Numbered from the stretch's first letter, positions 1-8,765 are shown. The stretch is DNA of 64,000 nt from Dehalococcoidia bacterium (GCA_022826965.1 JAJDTU010000002.1:62001-126000), one strand, 5' to 3'. Translations and numbers: made by a program. Notes: a model not told the origin generated them from the sequence alone.

Positions 1-46
1 GAGCGGCGTCGAGCGACATGCGTTGGCGTTCGGTGTTGTCGGTCAT
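1..46 (-). CDS. Start of a TPP-enzyme partner subunit (cut by window edge)
   Basis: Reading leftwards from an ATG at 46-44 gives MTDNTERQRMSLDAA before the window ends. The ATG overlaps the TGA stop of the upstream gene in an ATGA junction, so the two are translationally coupled. The upstream gene looks like the alpha (pyrimidine-binding) half of a split thiamine-diphosphate decarboxylase. The expected partner is therefore the beta (diphosphate-binding) half. Only about 15 codons are visible, so the identity rests on context alone. Confidence 0.5.
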   Translation of the reverse strand, partial: MTDNTERQRMSLDAA

Positions 47-549
47 GATGTCGTCGTCCCTACCAGCAGGGCCACAGGGCCGTTGCGTTCGGCGGCCTCG
101 TCGAAGGCCTCGGCGACACAATGCAGGTCGTCCGGTCCGTCGAGCAGGTGCGATGGGATGTCCAGCGTCTCGAGCAGCGGGCGACAGAGCCGGACCATGG
201 ACGAGCCGTCTTGTTCCGGCTCCAGCTCCGGATCGCGGCCGAGCAGTCCGATCAGCAGCACGATCGGGAAGTGACCGTCGAGCGCGACCCCGCGCAGGTT
301 GTTGACCGAGGCGTAGAGCCCGGCGTGCTGGATCTGCATCATCGGTCGCCGACCGCCGATGATCAGACCGGCAGAAACCGCGACCGCCTCGTCCTCGGTC
401 GAGCAGTGAATCGTGCGGATTTCTTCGTCGTCCATCAGCAGGTCGAGCACCGTACGCTGATGCGTGTCGGGCACGAGCACCACGTCCTGCACGCCCGCTT
501 CGCGGATCGCCGACAGCAGTTGGTCCGCCGGAATTGACTGAGCCGTCAT
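43..549 (-). CDS. Thiamine-diphosphate-binding decarboxylase, alpha-type subunit (sulfopyruvate/phosphonopyruvate decarboxylase-like)
   Basis: A 168-residue protein equal to the N-terminal TPP (Pyr) domain of decarboxylases. It has the expected glutamate (Glu-52 in STEDEA) followed by AVSAG, GGRRPMMQIQHAG and a NNL stretch, the layout seen in sulfopyruvate decarboxylase alpha chains and phosphonopyruvate decarboxylases. The cofactor-anchoring GDG half is missing and must come from a partner, which starts at 46 with a 4-base overlap. I chose the ATG at 549 because the upstream extension does not look like protein. The substrate (sulfopyruvate, phosphonopyruvate or another 2-oxoacid) cannot be decided from sequence. 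Confidence 0.75.
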   Translation of the reverse strand: MTAQSIPADQLLSAIREAGVQDVVLVPDTHQRTVLDLLMDDEEIRTIHCSTEDEAVAVSAGLIIGGRRPMMQIQHAGLYASVNNLRGVALDGHFPIVLLIGLLGRDPELEPEQDGSSMVRLCRPLLETLDIPSHLLDGPDDLHCVAEAFDEAAERNGPVALLVGTTTS

Positions 550-590
550 AGGCTGCCTCCAACAACTCAGCGACATCTGCGCCGAACGCC

Positions 591-1685
591 ATGAATGATA
601 CCGACGCCCCCACTGATCAAACAGAGGTGCCGGTAGACGATCAGGCGGACGGACTGCCGCACGAGAATCCCAATCGCCCGCGCGAGTATCACGGCGCGCG
701 CACCGTGATCGCCGGCGCCGGCGTCGTCATCGCGGTGGCGGCCGCGCTCTGGCTGACGCTGCTGCAGCCGTCCAACGGCGGCGGCGAAGGCGTGGTCGAT
801 CTGCCGTACTGGCTCCCGACCGAGAGTCGCGAGATCGGCTCCGACGTCGGCGATCTGGCCCCGGACTTCGATCTGGAGACGGTCGACGGCGGCCGCTTCC
901 GGCTCTCGGACTGGCGTGGACAGCCGGTCCTGATCAACTTCTGGGCTTCCTGGTGCGGACCCTGCCGCCGCGAGGTCCCTGCGCTGATCCGCGCGCTTGA
1001 GCAGCATCAGGCAACCGGGTTCACGGTCGTCGGGATCAACATCGAGGAATCCACCTCGGTCGCGCAGAACTTCGTCAGCGAGTTCGGCATCGAGTACCCG
1101 GTGCCGATGGACTTCGACGGCGCGGTGTTCCGCGCCTACGGCGGCGGCGGTCCGAGCGGTCCGCCGCGTTCATTCTTCATCAATCCGGATGGGATGATCG
1201 TGCGGATCTGGGCAGGCCAGGCGCCGGATGACATCGTCGCCGAGCACACCCGCGAGTTCGCTGAGGCATACGCAACCAACCAGGTCGGACAGTTGCCGGG
1301 ACTGAAATCGCCGCCACCCGTAGAGGAAGGCGAAGATCTCGCGGTCGGCCCGGAAGTTGGCGCAATCGCGCCGGACATGCTGCTCTCCCCGAAACTGGAA
1401 CCCGACGGTCGCTGGCTGCTCAGCGCGGAACGCGGACGGAGCATCACCATCGCCATCGTGCCGCCCGGCTGTATGCGCTGCGGACGCGCGGTCGGCGCGG
1501 AGGAGGACGCGACCGAGGGCTCAGTCATCCTGCTTGGCGGTTCGGACGATGAGCAGGAAACAGAGCGGCTGGAACTGGCCTGGTCTGCCGACGTCGGTCG
1601 GCTCTTTGCGCCCAACGGCGACTTACAGTTGATTCAGATAGACGAGCGCGGTGTGATCGTCAGCATTTCGGGAATGCTCGAGTAG
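591..1685 (+). CDS. Membrane-anchored TlpA/ResA-like thioredoxin with a second, degenerate thioredoxin-like domain
   Basis: A 364-residue protein. Residues 1-36 are acidic and cytoplasmic-looking; 37-58 form a hydrophobic anchor. Residues 85-235 are an AhpC/TSA-TlpA type thioredoxin fold with the redox motif WCGPC at 121-125 preceded by INFWAS. Such proteins reduce periplasmic disulfides, for example in cytochrome c maturation. After a proline-rich linker a further ~110 residues follow with a CMRC motif near residue 298, suggesting a second thioredoxin-like domain or metal site. Ordinary ResA/TlpA proteins are about 170-200 residues, so the C-terminal half is extra. It precedes leucine dehydrogenase by 18 bases, probably on the same transcript. 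Confidence 0.8.
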   Translation: MNDTDAPTDQTEVPVDDQADGLPHENPNRPREYHGARTVIAGAGVVIAVAAALWLTLLQPSNGGGEGVVDLPYWLPTESREIGSDVGDLAPDFDLETVDGGRFRLSDWRGQPVLINFWASWCGPCRREVPALIRALEQHQATGFTVVGINIEESTSVAQNFVSEFGIEYPVPMDFDGAVFRAYGGGGPSGPPRSFFINPDGMIVRIWAGQAPDDIVAEHTREFAEAYATNQVGQLPGLKSPPPVEEGEDLAVGPEVGAIAPDMLLSPKLEPDGRWLLSAERGRSITIAIVPPGCMRCGRAVGAEEDATEGSVILLGGSDDEQETERLELAWSADVGRLFAPNGDLQLIQIDERGVIVSISGMLE

Positions 1686-1703
1686 ACGACAGCGAGGTCA
1701 CCG

Positions 1704-2762
1704 ATGGCCCAGTTCCGCACCATCATCAAGCACGGTTTCGAAGAGGTCGCCCACTGGCGAGACTCCAAAGCGGGGATCGAGGCGATCTGCGCGATTCACT
1801 CGACCGCTCGCGGTCCGGCGATTGGTGGCACCCGCTGGCAGCCGTATGCGGACGCCGAAGCGGCATTCAAGGACGTCCTCCGACTCTCCGAGGCGATGAC
1901 GCTGAAGTCATCGGCGGCGAAGCTCCCCTTCGGCGGCGGTAAAGCCGTCGTCATCGGCGACCCGGCGAACAAGACCGAAGACCAACTGCGCAGTTACGCC
2001 GAGTTTGTCAACGAGTTCGAGGGGCGTTATCTGACCACCACCGACGTGGGCACCACAACCGACGAGATCGATCAACTGTCCCGCTGGACTCCGCACATCG
2101 TGGGGACATCGCCTGCGCTGGGCGGCTCGGGCGACACCTCGGCCCTGACAGCGGTCACCGTGCTCAACGGGATCTACGCCACGCTCGAAGCGCTCGACGG
2201 CGACCCGAGTCCGGCCGACAAGACCATCGTGGTCGTCGGCGTCGGCAAAGTTGGATCGAAGGTCGCGCGTTCACTTGCCGAGGACGGCGCCCGAGTCCTG
2301 GTCGCCGACATCCGCGCGATCGCCGCCGCCGCGCTGGCGGTGGAAATCGGCGCAAACACCATCTCAGTGGATGAGGCTTACGTCGTCCCCTGCGACGTGC
2401 TCTCGCCCAATGCACTGGGCGGCGTGTTCGGCGAGGAGACGATTCCCGCGCTCCAGTGCCGATCCATCTGCGGCGGAGCCAACAATCAACTGGTCCGCGA
2501 CCCTGAGGACGCCGCCCTGATCGCCGAGCGAGGCATCCTCTACGCACCCGACTACGTCGTCAACTCCGGCGGCGTGATCTCGGTCGCCCAGGAGGTCGCT
2601 GGTTGGAGCTACGAGCGAGCGCTCGAACATGCAGAGGGTGTGTTCGATACGACGCGCGAGATCTTCGAACTGGCGGACCGCCGCAAGACCACAACAGCCG
2701 AAGCCGCCCGCGACTTCGCCCTCGCTCAGGTTCCCAGTGTGGTGACATCTGCATTGAGCTGA
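1704..2762 (+). CDS. ldh: Leucine/valine dehydrogenase (Glu/Leu/Phe/Val dehydrogenase family)
   Basis: NAD-dependent oxidative deamination of branched-chain amino acids to 2-oxoacids, or the reverse amination. The 352-residue length matches bacterial leucine dehydrogenases. Lys-68 in MTLKSSAAK and Lys-80 in PFGGGK lie at the positions of the catalytic lysines of the family, and GVGKVG at 179-184 is the nucleotide-binding loop of the Rossmann domain. A GAG-type ribosome site precedes the ATG. The ilv biosynthesis genes lie 20 kb away, so this enzyme may balance synthesis and breakdown of the same amino acids. Confidence 0.9.
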   Translation: MAQFRTIIKHGFEEVAHWRDSKAGIEAICAIHSTARGPAIGGTRWQPYADAEAAFKDVLRLSEAMTLKSSAAKLPFGGGKAVVIGDPANKTEDQLRSYAEFVNEFEGRYLTTTDVGTTTDEIDQLSRWTPHIVGTSPALGGSGDTSALTAVTVLNGIYATLEALDGDPSPADKTIVVVGVGKVGSKVARSLAEDGARVLVADIRAIAAAALAVEIGANTISVDEAYVVPCDVLSPNALGGVFGEETIPALQCRSICGGANNQLVRDPEDAALIAERGILYAPDYVVNSGGVISVAQEVAGWSYERALEHAEGVFDTTREIFELADRRKTTTAEAARDFALAQVPSVVTSALS

Positions 2763-2794
2763 GGCAAAAGCCAACGCTTGCTGTCAGATTGCGC

Positions 2795-3439
2795 TTAGAA
2801 CCTCTTGAAGTGTCGTCGCCAGGGACCATCAAGCAAAACTTCGACCCGATCGTCGATCCATGACGAGTGGCGCTTGGACGGCACGATGATGAACGCACGT
2901 GGAAACACAGGTCTGTAACGCAAGATCTGCGGTTCATGGTGCTCGTGCAGCAGACGACTCACTTCACGCTTCCATGTTGCCATCTGCTCCACGTGCTTCG
3001 AACGCCCGAAGCTCTGGTAGATGACGACTGTCTGATCGCTGCCAAGTTCCGCCTTATCAAGAGTCGCATGCGCCTTCGAGGAGCGCTGTTTGTCGTTGAA
3101 CGCTAAACCTGTGTCGGGATCGAGAAAGACGATGTCCGACTCTCCGGTGGTTGGTTGTGCGTGGAAGCGAGTTTCTGGCCCTAGGATTCCGCTTCGCTCT
3201 ATTGACTCGACTGTTCTCGAATCGTCGTGGACGAGTGTCTTAAGGTCCTGGAACAGCTCGGGATCGCAGTCGGCAAACTTCTTGGATTGCTCCACGTAGT
3301 CAAACTGCTTGCCTTCGTTGCGGTACCAGACAACATTCAGCGACAAACGCGGGTCGGAGGGCGGGCTGATCCCACACAGTGCTCGCAGCAGTCCATACTT
3401 CCCGAAGTCACCAACATCAGCGATGAACTGATTGCGCAT
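2795..3439 (-). CDS. Conserved hypothetical protein with N-terminal DFGKYGLLR motif
   Basis: A 214-residue soluble protein beginning MRNQFIADVGDFGKYGLLR and containing IVFLDPDTGL near residue 105. I recall this opening as that of a widespread family of unknown function; the LDPDTGL stretch is reminiscent of a nucleotide- or SAM-binding loop but is not diagnostic. Base composition is visibly lower in GC than both neighbours, suggesting recent acquisition. It converges with leucine dehydrogenase, with 32 bases between them, and has its own upstream region facing the amidohydrolase. No function assigned. Confidence 0.7.
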   Translation of the reverse strand: MRNQFIADVGDFGKYGLLRALCGISPPSDPRLSLNVVWYRNEGKQFDYVEQSKKFADCDPELFQDLKTLVHDDSRTVESIERSGILGPETRFHAQPTTGESDIVFLDPDTGLAFNDKQRSSKAHATLDKAELGSDQTVVIYQSFGRSKHVEQMATWKREVSRLLHEHHEPQILRYRPVFPRAFIIVPSKRHSSWIDDRVEVLLDGPWRRHFKRF

Positions 3440-3529
3440 TGCGCCAGCTTACTCCGCCGCCACCGCTGAGAGCCGAGTGACCCGATACCATGCAGGGGAA
3501 CCCTTCGGAGCAACCTGCAGGAGCACGAC

Positions 3530-4726
3530 ATGTCTCTCACCGTGCATGGCATTCCCGTCATCGACATCGACTCCCACTACACCGAGCCGCCCGACCTCTG
3601 GACCTCGCGCGCGCCGGCCAAGTACAAGGACGCCGTCCCGCACATCGTGCTCAACGATGAGGGCCAGCAGCGCTGGCAGGTGCTCGACGACATCGACTTC
3701 GGCCCTCCTGGCTTCACCGTCGTCCGCGAAGACGGCACGAAGGAGTACGGCTCGATCTCTCTCGCTTCCTTCGAGCAGATGAGCAAAGCCGCAACCGATC
3801 CCAAGGAACGGCTCAAGCTGCTCGACCAACTCGGAATCGCCCAGCAGATCGTCTACCCCAACGTGGCCGGCTTCGGATCGCAGAACTTCGTCAAGATCGA
3901 GGACCACGAGCTGCGCAACGTCTGCTGCACGGTCTACAACGACGCGATCGCGGAATTCCAGGCCGAGGGCGAAGGCCGTCTCTACCCGCAGGGCCTGGTG
4001 CCGTTCTGGGACATTCCCGCCGCAGTCGACGAACTGCAGCGAATCAAGGACCTCGGCATGACCGGGATCACCATGTGCGACACGCCGGAGGCGTTCGGCC
4101 TGCCCCACCTCGGCGACCCAGCCTGGGACCCGTTCTGGGATGCCTGCCAGGACATGGAAATGCCGGTCAACTTCCACATCGGCGCCGGCGCCGGCGTGGC
4201 CGACAAACTGCTCTGGCCCGGCTACGGCCCGCAGCGCTCGTTGGCCCTGATCTCGATCAGCCTGTTCATCACCAACTTCAAAGTGATCATGAACCTGATC
4301 TTCTCCGGCCTCTGCGAGCGCTACCCGAACATCAACTTCGTATCCGTCGAATCGGGCATCGGCTGGGTGCCGTTCCTGCTCGAGGCGATGGACTACCAGT
4401 TCGAGGAGACCGTCCCGACCGAGCGCGAGGGTCTGACGATGAAGCCGTCGGAGTACTTCCGCCGCCAGATCTTCGCTTCCTTCTGGTTTGAGGACTTCGG
4501 TCCCCGCGCCACGATCTCCGCGATCGGCGAGGACAACGTGATGTTCGAGACCGACTTCCCCCACCCCACCTGCCTCTACCCGAGGGCGCAGGAGCACATC
4601 ACGGAAGTCCTCACCGACCTAGACGAGGGCATCCGTGAGAAGGTCCTCCGCACCACGGCGGAACGCATCTACCACCTGCCGCCCGCCCCGGCCTCGATCT
4701 ACGAAAGCGCCGCCGCGGGAGGATAA
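3530..4726 (+). CDS. Amidohydrolase-2 family metal-dependent hydrolase
   Basis: A 398-residue TIM-barrel hydrolase or decarboxylase of the amidohydrolase-related (PF04909) type. The N-terminus IPVIDIDSHYTEP carries the first metal-binding region, VNFHIGAG in the middle holds a conserved histidine, and FETDFPHP from residue 339 supplies the late aspartate. Homologues act on aromatic carboxylates or unknown cyclic substrates; the reaction here cannot be named. The start ATG has a GGAG ribosome site 8 bases upstream. The next gene follows after 5 bases. Confidence 0.85.
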   Translation: MSLTVHGIPVIDIDSHYTEPPDLWTSRAPAKYKDAVPHIVLNDEGQQRWQVLDDIDFGPPGFTVVREDGTKEYGSISLASFEQMSKAATDPKERLKLLDQLGIAQQIVYPNVAGFGSQNFVKIEDHELRNVCCTVYNDAIAEFQAEGEGRLYPQGLVPFWDIPAAVDELQRIKDLGMTGITMCDTPEAFGLPHLGDPAWDPFWDACQDMEMPVNFHIGAGAGVADKLLWPGYGPQRSLALISISLFITNFKVIMNLIFSGLCERYPNINFVSVESGIGWVPFLLEAMDYQFEETVPTEREGLTMKPSEYFRRQIFASFWFEDFGPRATISAIGEDNVMFETDFPHPTCLYPRAQEHITEVLTDLDEGIREKVLRTTAERIYHLPPAPASIYESAAAGG

Positions 4727-4731
4727 GAACC

Positions 4732-5355
4732 ATGGCCGAAACACCGGAACCCGTCGCGGTGTCAGAGCTGAAGACACCCGTTCGAGTCGAGGCCCGTGAA
4801 GGGTTCCGCGTGTGGGTCGAATTCACCGATGGCGTGGCCGGCGAGGCGGACATCTCCGACTTCGCCAGTCAGCCGGGGTTCTCATGCTGGAGTGATCGGG
4901 CGCGCTTCGAGAGCGTCTGCATCAACGAGAATGACTACCTGGACTGGGGCGTCGGCGAGGACAGTTGGGAGTCGGCAATTGATCCCGACGAGATCTACTC
5001 GCGGATCACCGGGTTATCGATGGAAGAAATCTATCCCGAATGGGCGGCTCAACAGCGTGATGGCCCCAGCCCAACCGAGGTCACTGCGGTTGAGCCACGC
5101 GACGGCTTCACGGTCTGGCTGAGGTTCGCCGACGGCACATCAGGTGTTGCTGATCTCACGTTCCTTGCGGACAGCCCCGCGTTCGCAGGCTGGCAGGATC
5201 GAGCGTACTTTGAGTCGGTCCGTGTTGTTCCTGGTGGCGACGTTGTATGGGGAGACGATCTCTATCGGTGTGGATACTCGCTCTACATCGATCTGACGGG
5301 CCTGCCTTGGGAGGTGGTTTGGGCGCGCATGCGCGAGAAGATCGTTGGTGTCTGA
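4732..5355 (+). CDS. Tandem DUF2442 protein
   Basis: A 207-residue protein with two copies of the ~75-residue DUF2442 fold: residues 10-95 (VEAREGFRVWVEFTDGVAGEADISDF) and 120-195 (VEPRDGFTVWLRFADGTSGVADLTFL). DUF2442 is normally a single-copy protein of 75-100 residues that often sits beside DUF4160, the arrangement found here. Its role is unknown, although the pair is often discussed as a possible toxin-antitoxin or host-interaction module. The end overlaps the DUF4160 gene by 8 bases. Confidence 0.75.
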   Translation: MAETPEPVAVSELKTPVRVEAREGFRVWVEFTDGVAGEADISDFASQPGFSCWSDRARFESVCINENDYLDWGVGEDSWESAIDPDEIYSRITGLSMEEIYPEWAAQQRDGPSPTEVTAVEPRDGFTVWLRFADGTSGVADLTFLADSPAFAGWQDRAYFESVRVVPGGDVVWGDDLYRCGYSLYIDLTGLPWEVVWARMREKIVGV

Positions 5356-5599
5356 ACTCTGTCGACTTGGCGCCATCAAGATCTTCATGTACCCGAACGA
5401 TCACGGCCCTCCCCACTTCCACGCGGAGTCTCGCGGATCGGCGATAGTTGTGCTCATCGACGACCTGCTGATCGAGCGCGGCCGTCTATCGATTCGCCAG
5501 CAGCGGGTAGTCCTTGAGTGGGCGCGAACGCATCAAGCTGAGCTGCGTCGCGCCTGGAGACAGGCTTCGGCAGGCATTCATCCAGATCGCATCGAATAG
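5348..5599 (+). CDS. DUF4160 protein
   Basis: An 83-residue protein with the DUF4160 hallmark KIFMYPNDHGPPHFHAE followed by a short helical part ending ELRRAW. I take the GTG at 5348 as start; a TTG one codon earlier is also possible. It overlaps the end of the double-DUF2442 gene, so the two are translated together. The family is small, intracellular and of unknown function; the HGPPHFH stretch could bind metal, which is inference. Confidence 0.75.
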   Translation: MSELCRLGAIKIFMYPNDHGPPHFHAESRGSAIVVLIDDLLIERGRLSIRQQRVVLEWARTHQAELRRAWRQASAGIHPDRIE

Positions 5600-5616
5600 C
5601 GAAAGGCGACAGCGAC

Positions 5617-6378
5617 ATGCCCGGAAGACTCGAAGGAAAAGTCGCCATCGTCACCGGAGGCGGCGCCGGAATGGGCGCGGCCGAGTGTCGACTGCTTGCT
5701 CGCGAAGGCGCAGCGGTCGTCATCGTCGACCTGTACGAGGACGGCGGCCGCGAGGTTGAGGACCAGATTCGCTCAGCCGGCGGCGTCGCCAACTTCGCGA
5801 AGATGGATGTCACCGCTGAAGAGGAGTGGAACGCGCTCTTGAGCTCGACGCTCGAGACCCACGGCGGCCGACTCGATGTGCTGGTCAACAACGCCGGGCT
5901 CTCGTCGACCTCGGTGGACGACCCTGACTCGACCGAGGGCTGGCACCAGATCATGAATGTCAACGCCACCGGCGTCTTCCTCGGCACCAAGTTGGGCTCG
6001 GCAGCCATGCTCGCGGCGGGCAACGGCGGCTCGATCGTCAACATCTCCTCGATCTACGGCTTCGTCGGTTCCGAGGCGGGTCACCCGGCCTATCACGCCT
6101 CCAAGGCCGCCGTTCGCAACTTCTCCAAGGCCATGGCCGTCCGACTCGGCCCGCAGGGCATACGCGTTAACACGGTCCACCCCGGCTTCATGCCGCCGAT
6201 GCGCTCCAGCGTCGGCATGTCCGAGGAGATGCGCGCTCGCCTGGTGCGGGCGATTCCGTTGGGTCGAACCGGCGAGGTCGATGAGGTGGCCAATGGCGTC
6301 CTGTTCCTCGCCTCGGACGAATCGTCGTATGTAACCGGCGCCGAACTGAAGGTCGACGGAGGCTTCCTCGCACGCTGA
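5617..6378 (+). CDS. Short-chain dehydrogenase/reductase (SDR), classical
   Basis: A 253-residue NAD(P)-dependent oxidoreductase. TGGGAGMG at 13-20 is the cofactor loop, NNAG at 91-94 the structural motif, Ser-144/145 with Tyr-159 and Lys-163 (YHASK) the catalytic set. IVDLY at the end of strand 2 carries an aspartate, favouring NAD(H). The substrate is not predictable. It follows the DUF4160 gene by 17 bases. Confidence 0.85.
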   Translation: MPGRLEGKVAIVTGGGAGMGAAECRLLAREGAAVVIVDLYEDGGREVEDQIRSAGGVANFAKMDVTAEEEWNALLSSTLETHGGRLDVLVNNAGLSSTSVDDPDSTEGWHQIMNVNATGVFLGTKLGSAAMLAAGNGGSIVNISSIYGFVGSEAGHPAYHASKAAVRNFSKAMAVRLGPQGIRVNTVHPGFMPPMRSSVGMSEEMRARLVRAIPLGRTGEVDEVANGVLFLASDESSYVTGAELKVDGGFLAR

Positions 6379-6587
6379 CGCGGTCTCGATCCGACCGCCG
6401 CGTTTGTTGACATATGCAGGCGGCCTTGAGAAAGTGACTACAGTGCCAGTCGACTGAGAGGCGTTCGTTAGACGAGCGCAAAATCGGTCAGTGCCTCTTG
6501 ATGGCTGGAGGCAGCCCGCAAATGCCGCGATAAACTGTTGTCAAGTAACTCCCACCACGGCGGGTGCGGGGCAAGGAGGAGCAGGGA

Positions 6588-7349
6588 ATGCGTACCATCT
6601 CGTCTGACGGAGCAGCCACACGCTGGATAATCCGTCTTTCACTTGTGGCCGCTCTGGTGGCGTTGCTCGCCTCGCTGACTCCAGCGCTCGACGCTCAGGA
6701 ACGCCCCCCCGGACCGCAGGTGTTCTATGGCGAAGATGCCGTCGGCTACGCCGGATCGGAGATCAAGGTCTTCAATCAGAATGGCGTAGAGATCAGCTCC
6801 GGCGGAGAGGGCACGGGACTCGTCGGCAGCGACGGTACCTGGTTCGTGCAGATCAGCCTGCAAGAGGCAACGAGGGCCAAGCTGCGGATCGTGTCCGCGT
6901 CAGGTGACCGCGAGACCGGACTGCTGGATTTGATCGAATTCGACCTCAAGGAAATCTCCATTCGAGAATTCTCTGCTGTCTCCGAGGAACTCGATGTCAC
7001 CGGCGAAACGATTTCGGTCAAGATCATCGCCCGTCGAGCTCCGGACGGCCGCATCGAGTTCGGCATGCGCGGACCGGACGGCGAGGACATCCTGCCGCCC
7101 AGGCGACTGTTCCCGCTGGGTGGCCCAGGGCACACTCGATGGCTGCGCAGCTCGGTGATTGACTTCGGCAATGGCTTCGAGGGCCGGATTATCGCTCGCT
7201 ACGTGGAAGCCGACGGCCGCACCGAGTTCGGTTTCCGCGTTGTAGGCCATGATGACCAGTTCCCCACCCGACGCTTCTTCCCAGCGACCGGTCCAGACCA
7301 CAACCGCTGGCTGAGTAGTTCGGTGATCGAAATCGGCAGACCCAGATAA
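6588..7349 (+). CDS. Secreted protein with two IAR/EFG/RRFFP repeats
   Basis: A 253-residue exported protein. The start at 6588 is set by the strong AAGGAGGA site at 6573-6580. A signal peptide covers about residues 1-36 (hydrophobic core LSLVAALVALLASL). The middle part is beta-rich and unassigned. Two tandem repeats follow at 143-193 and 198-250. Each has an IIAR strand, a GR(I/T)EFG strand, a PRRLFP or TRRFFP turn and a WLRSSVI or WLSSSVI end. The same repeat appears twice in the selenoprotein at 44714 and once, more diverged, in the transposon protein at 11502-12758. I know no named family for it. Confidence 0.75.
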   Translation: MRTISSDGAATRWIIRLSLVAALVALLASLTPALDAQERPPGPQVFYGEDAVGYAGSEIKVFNQNGVEISSGGEGTGLVGSDGTWFVQISLQEATRAKLRIVSASGDRETGLLDLIEFDLKEISIREFSAVSEELDVTGETISVKIIARRAPDGRIEFGMRGPDGEDILPPRRLFPLGGPGHTRWLRSSVIDFGNGFEGRIIARYVEADGRTEFGFRVVGHDDQFPTRRFFPATGPDHNRWLSSSVIEIGRPR

Positions 7350-7375
7350 CGCGAGCGGCCCAGGTCGCCATTCAA

Positions 7376-7401
7376 CAGCCCACTCCTCACCGAGTGGGCT
7401 G
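7376..7401. terminator. Perfect 10-bp hairpin between convergent genes
   Basis: CAGCCCACTC at 7376-7385 pairs with GAGTGGGCTG at 7392-7401 around a 6-base loop. It lies between the stop of the secreted repeat protein and the stop of the convergent MFS gene, the position of a bidirectional terminator. No U-run follows on either strand, so efficiency is uncertain. Confidence 0.6.
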
Positions 7402-7415
7402 CGTACGGTCCCCGC

Positions 7416-8765
7416 TCAGATCCGCTTCTGCGATGCCGGGCGCGCAGCGGGGTGCGTCCTCGGCGTGATCAGCGCCGCCACACGCCGCACCAGCGTCTCC
7501 AGCGGCAACCGACGCTTGGCCGGCAACCGCAACATCAGGCAGAGAAGCGCTGAGAAGGCCCAGAACGCGGCGCAGGTATAGAACGCATAGTCGTAGCTGC
7601 CGATCAGGTCATACGACAGCGCCACCGCGATCGGAGTGATGGCGTTGATGCCCATCGCGATCGGAAAACCGATGCTGCGAACCGCGCCGAGGTACCGCCG
7701 GCCGAAGTACTCGGCCCAAAACATGTCCTGAATCGGGATGTTGCCCCCGATGCCGAAACCCATCACCGCCAGTGCTCCCGCGATCACCCACCAGTCGCCG
7801 GTCGGAGCCGCCTGGATCACCAACACGAAGCCGAATGCGCCAAGCGCGAACGACGCGAATCCGACCACGCGTGTGTCGAACTTGTCCAGCATCCAGCCCC
7901 ACGGCGGCTTGGTCAGCATCGACATGAGCGAGAACGCCGCCACGGCGCCCGCCGCCTCGACAGAAGTGAACCCGTGCTCCCTCAGGTACAGCACGCCGTT
8001 TAACAGAATCGCGAAGATCCCGACCACCGAGATACCGAAGATGAGCACGATCAGGTAGAAGCAGGTCGTCCTCAGCGCCTCGCCGCGAGTCAGCGACGTC
8101 TCTTCGTCATGCCGGCCTGCCTCGACCTGTTGGCGCGTCAGCTGCGTGGGTCCGCCGTCGGGCAACATCCCATAGTCCTCTGGACGGCGGCGCATGAGCA
8201 GTGCCGCCGGGATGAGGATGGCCGCGAGGCATCCCGCCAACACCATCCAGGCGGTTCGCCAGCCCAACGGCTCGATCAGGACGCCTGCCGTGAATGTCGG
8301 CCAGAAGAACCCGGCCATCGAGACGCCCATCGAGGTCCAGCCCAGCGCCTGTCCCCGTTTGGCCACAAACCATTGCGACACCGCTATCGAAACCACCAGG
8401 AAACCAGCCACCGAGGCCGACGTGACCAGGAACACGCCGCGGACCAGGACGTACTGCCAGTACTCCTCGATCTGACTCATGAAGAACAACGCGGGGATAC
8501 AGATCACCGCGGCCGACAGCATGATCGGGCGCGCGCCGAAGCGATCGATCCTGGGGCCGAGCGCCAGCCCGATCGCCATCAACAGCGCCTGGCCGATTGA
8601 GTCTGCGGCGAAGAATTGCGTGCGCGTCCAGCCGAACTCCTCAATGAACTCCGGCGCGAACACAGCCACCACAGAGGTTTGCACCCCGACCGTCACAAAC
8701 TGGGCAACAAACGCCGCCGCCACCACGACCCAGCCATAGAACACCGGCCGCCCGAACAGGGTCAT
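7416..8765 (-). CDS. MFS transporter, monocarboxylate/oxalate-formate antiporter-like
   Basis: A 449-residue membrane protein with about 12 hydrophobic segments in a 6+6 pattern. It starts MTLFGRPVFYGWVVVAAAF, the opening typical of MFS carriers of the monocarboxylate porter and oxalate/formate antiporter types. The loop between segments 2 and 3 carries GPRIDRFGARP, the MFS signature. A longer upstream reading is possible but is arginine/serine-rich and unlikely. It follows an SDR gene on the same strand by 46 bases, so the pair may import and oxidise a small acid or alcohol (inference). Confidence 0.85.
   Translation of the reverse strand: MTLFGRPVFYGWVVVAAAFVAQFVTVGVQTSVVAVFAPEFIEEFGWTRTQFFAADSIGQALLMAIGLALGPRIDRFGARPIMLSAAVICIPALFFMSQIEEYWQYVLVRGVFLVTSASVAGFLVVSIAVSQWFVAKRGQALGWTSMGVSMAGFFWPTFTAGVLIEPLGWRTAWMVLAGCLAAILIPAALLMRRRPEDYGMLPDGGPTQLTRQQVEAGRHDEETSLTRGEALRTTCFYLIVLIFGISVVGIFAILLNGVLYLREHGFTSVEAAGAVAAFSLMSMLTKPPWGWMLDKFDTRVVGFASFALGAFGFVLVIQAAPTGDWWVIAGALAVMGFGIGGNIPIQDMFWAEYFGRRYLGAVRSIGFPIAMGINAITPIAVALSYDLIGSYDYAFYTCAAFWAFSALLCLMLRLPAKRRLPLETLVRRVAALITPRTHPAARPASQKRI

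Noticed and set aside
3449-4597. 382-codon minus-strand frame opposite the amidohydrolase
   Set aside because: Shadow of a well-supported gene; no start context or recognisable protein features.
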